Position numbers and translations under genes: made by a program
Notes under the pieces: model-generated
Database searches by the model: none
The model's input: only the letters and a program-made list of their open reading frames with translations
What the model was told of the DNA's origin: nothing
In this document: piece by piece, positions 63,049 through 64,000 of the stretch
Layout of the letters: each line of letters opens with the position of its first letter
How positions within the stretch are numbered: position 1 is the first letter of the stretch
Assembly: GCA_902789175.1 (NCBI GenBank)
Contig: CADANF010000003.1
Coordinates: forward strand, 1 to 64,000
Source of the DNA: an uncultured Lachnospiraceae bacterium
GTDB taxonomy: Bacteria; Bacillota; Clostridia; Lachnospirales; Lachnospiraceae
Direction: 5' to 3'
Length of the DNA: 64,000 nucleotides

Positions 63049-64000
63049 TTATTCAGCATCTTTAAGACTAAGGCTGATCTTACCCATCTTGTCAATGTCA
63101 AGGACCTTAACGCGTACTGTGTCACCGATATTAACAACATCTTCAACTTTTTCTACTCTTTCTTCAGAAAGCTTAGAAATATGGATCATACCATCCTTAT
63201 TAGGTGAAAGCTGTACAAATGCGCCAAATGGCATGATTCTGACAACCTTGCCTTCATAAGTCTTACCAACTTCGATTGGATCAACAATAAGATGGATCAT
63301 CTTGATTGCTTTATCCATGCCTGCCTGCTCAACACCACATACTGATACGCGTCCATCATCTGTGATATCAATCTTAACGCCAGTCTCCTCAATGATAGTA
63401 TTGATTGTCTTACCACGCTGTCCGATAACTTCACCGATCTTCTCCGGATCAATCTGCATCTGAACAATCTTAGGAGCATATTCATTAACTGTAGGACGTG
63501 GAGCAGGGATGCACTTAAGCATAACTTCATTTAAGATATACATTCTTGCTTCACGAGTTCTGGCAATAGCCTCTTTAATGATATCATTTGTAAGACCATG
63601 GATCTTAATATCCATCTGGATAGCTGTGATACCCTTTTCTGTACCTGCTACCTTGAAGTCCATGTCACCGAAGAAATCTTCGAGACCCTGAATATCTGTA
63701 AGCACGATATAATCATCATCTGTGTCACCTGTAACGAGACCACATGAAATACCAGCTACAGGAGCCTTGATTGGTACACCAGCTGCCATAAGTGCCATAC
63801 ATGAAGCACAAACTGAAGCCTGTGATGTAGAACCATTTGATTCAAATGTCTCTGATACAGCACGGATAGCATATGGGAATTCATCTTCTGAAGGAATAAC
63901 TGGAACAAGTGCTCTCTCAGCAAGTGCTCCGTGTCCGATCTCTCGACGTCCTGGTCCACGGCTTACCTTTGTTTCACCAACTGAATATGATGGGAAATTA
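63049..64000 (-). CDS. pnp: Polynucleotide phosphorylase, 5' part outside window
   Basis: The last 316 codons or so of a 3'-5' phosphorolytic exoribonuclease; the gene runs off the right edge. The end of the second RNase PH domain is visible ([55 protein letters not shown] with catalytic Asp residues), followed by the KH domain ([18 protein letters not shown]) and an S1 domain ([17 protein letters not shown]). A Met at 63798 is internal, not the start. Confidence 0.97.
   Translation of the reverse strand, partial: NFPSYSVGETKVSRGPGRREIGHGALAERALVPVIPSEDEFPYAIRAVSETFESNGSTSQASVCASCMALMAAGVPIKAPVAGISCGLVTGDTDDDYIVLTDIQGLEDFFGDMDFKVAGTEKGITAIQMDIKIHGLTNDIIKEAIARTREARMYILNEVMLKCIPAPRPTVNEYAPKIVQMQIDPEKIGEVIGQRGKTINTIIEETGVKIDITDDGRVSVCGVEQAGMDKAIKMIHLIVDPIEVGKTYEGKVVRIMPFGAFVQLSPNKDGMIHISKLSEERVEKVEDVVNIGDTVRVKVLDIDKMGKISLSLKDAE

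Overview
This window is a stretch of a low-GC Firmicutes chromosome. The gene content points to class Clostridia, most likely Lachnospiraceae: an IspH-ribosomal protein S1 fusion, a MetH without its reactivation domain, a formate-tetrahydrofolate ligase operon, a sodium-pumping biotin decarboxylase cluster, a DUF711/ACT pair and a DUF512 radical-SAM gene beside der. The species cannot be named from the sequence. Every gene I can support lies on the minus strand, so transcription runs from high to low coordinates, as expected for one arm of a replichore with co-oriented housekeeping genes. I saw no tRNA, rRNA, insertion sequence, prophage or CRISPR array.

Layout, left to right. 1-3740: an accessory cassette that encodes a small secreted protein (3008-3436), a lipoprotein and at least three membrane proteins resembling ABC-2 permeases. 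It is driven by a promoter whose 18-bp spacer is exactly six TAG repeats, followed by a leader that looks like an attenuator. 3748-13553: RNase G, two genes of a conserved radical-SAM/DUF2344 pair, DUF711/ACT, a WalJ-like hydrolase, a RACo-like ATPase, threonine ammonia-lyase and FtsY. 13570-20454: SMC, RNase III, PlsX, L32 and acetate kinase. 20504-27788: a diguanylate cyclase, CoaE, DNA polymerase I, an orphan anti-sigma-like protein, IlvC and IlvN. 27906-38984: MetH, RNase HI, ScpB, ScpA, an SGNH hydrolase, GpsA, PlsY, Der, a DUF512 protein, a PgeF-type purine nucleoside phosphorylase and YraN. 39023-41948: an Fe/B12-type ABC importer. 42104-48242: RNase HII, two signal peptidases around RbgA, L19, IspH-S1 and cytidylate kinase. 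48540-55377: a flavoprotein and a five-gene biotin-dependent sodium-pump operon. 55495-64000: PgsA, RimO, FolD, Fhs, FtsK and the 3' part of PNPase.

Functional themes are one-carbon metabolism (Fhs, FolD, MetH, possibly the RACo-like protein), phospholipid synthesis (PlsX, PlsY, GpsA, PgsA), chromosome dynamics (SMC, ScpA, ScpB, FtsK), RNA processing (RNase G, III, HI, HII, PNPase) and fermentation energetics (AckA, OAD-type pump). Many intergenic gaps hold a readable intrinsic terminator or a sigma-A promoter, and these are listed with positions.

The best candidate for something undescribed is the left-end cassette. Its near-consensus promoter carries a trinucleotide repeat that occupies the whole -35/-10 spacer, so slippage would change the spacing by 3 bp per unit. 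Below it, the leader contains a hairpin, an intrinsic terminator and an 8-bp alternative pairing between them. The second candidate is the decarboxylase operon, where two different carboxyltransferases share one biotin carrier and one membrane pump, and whose promoter lies just upstream of a strong terminator-like hairpin.
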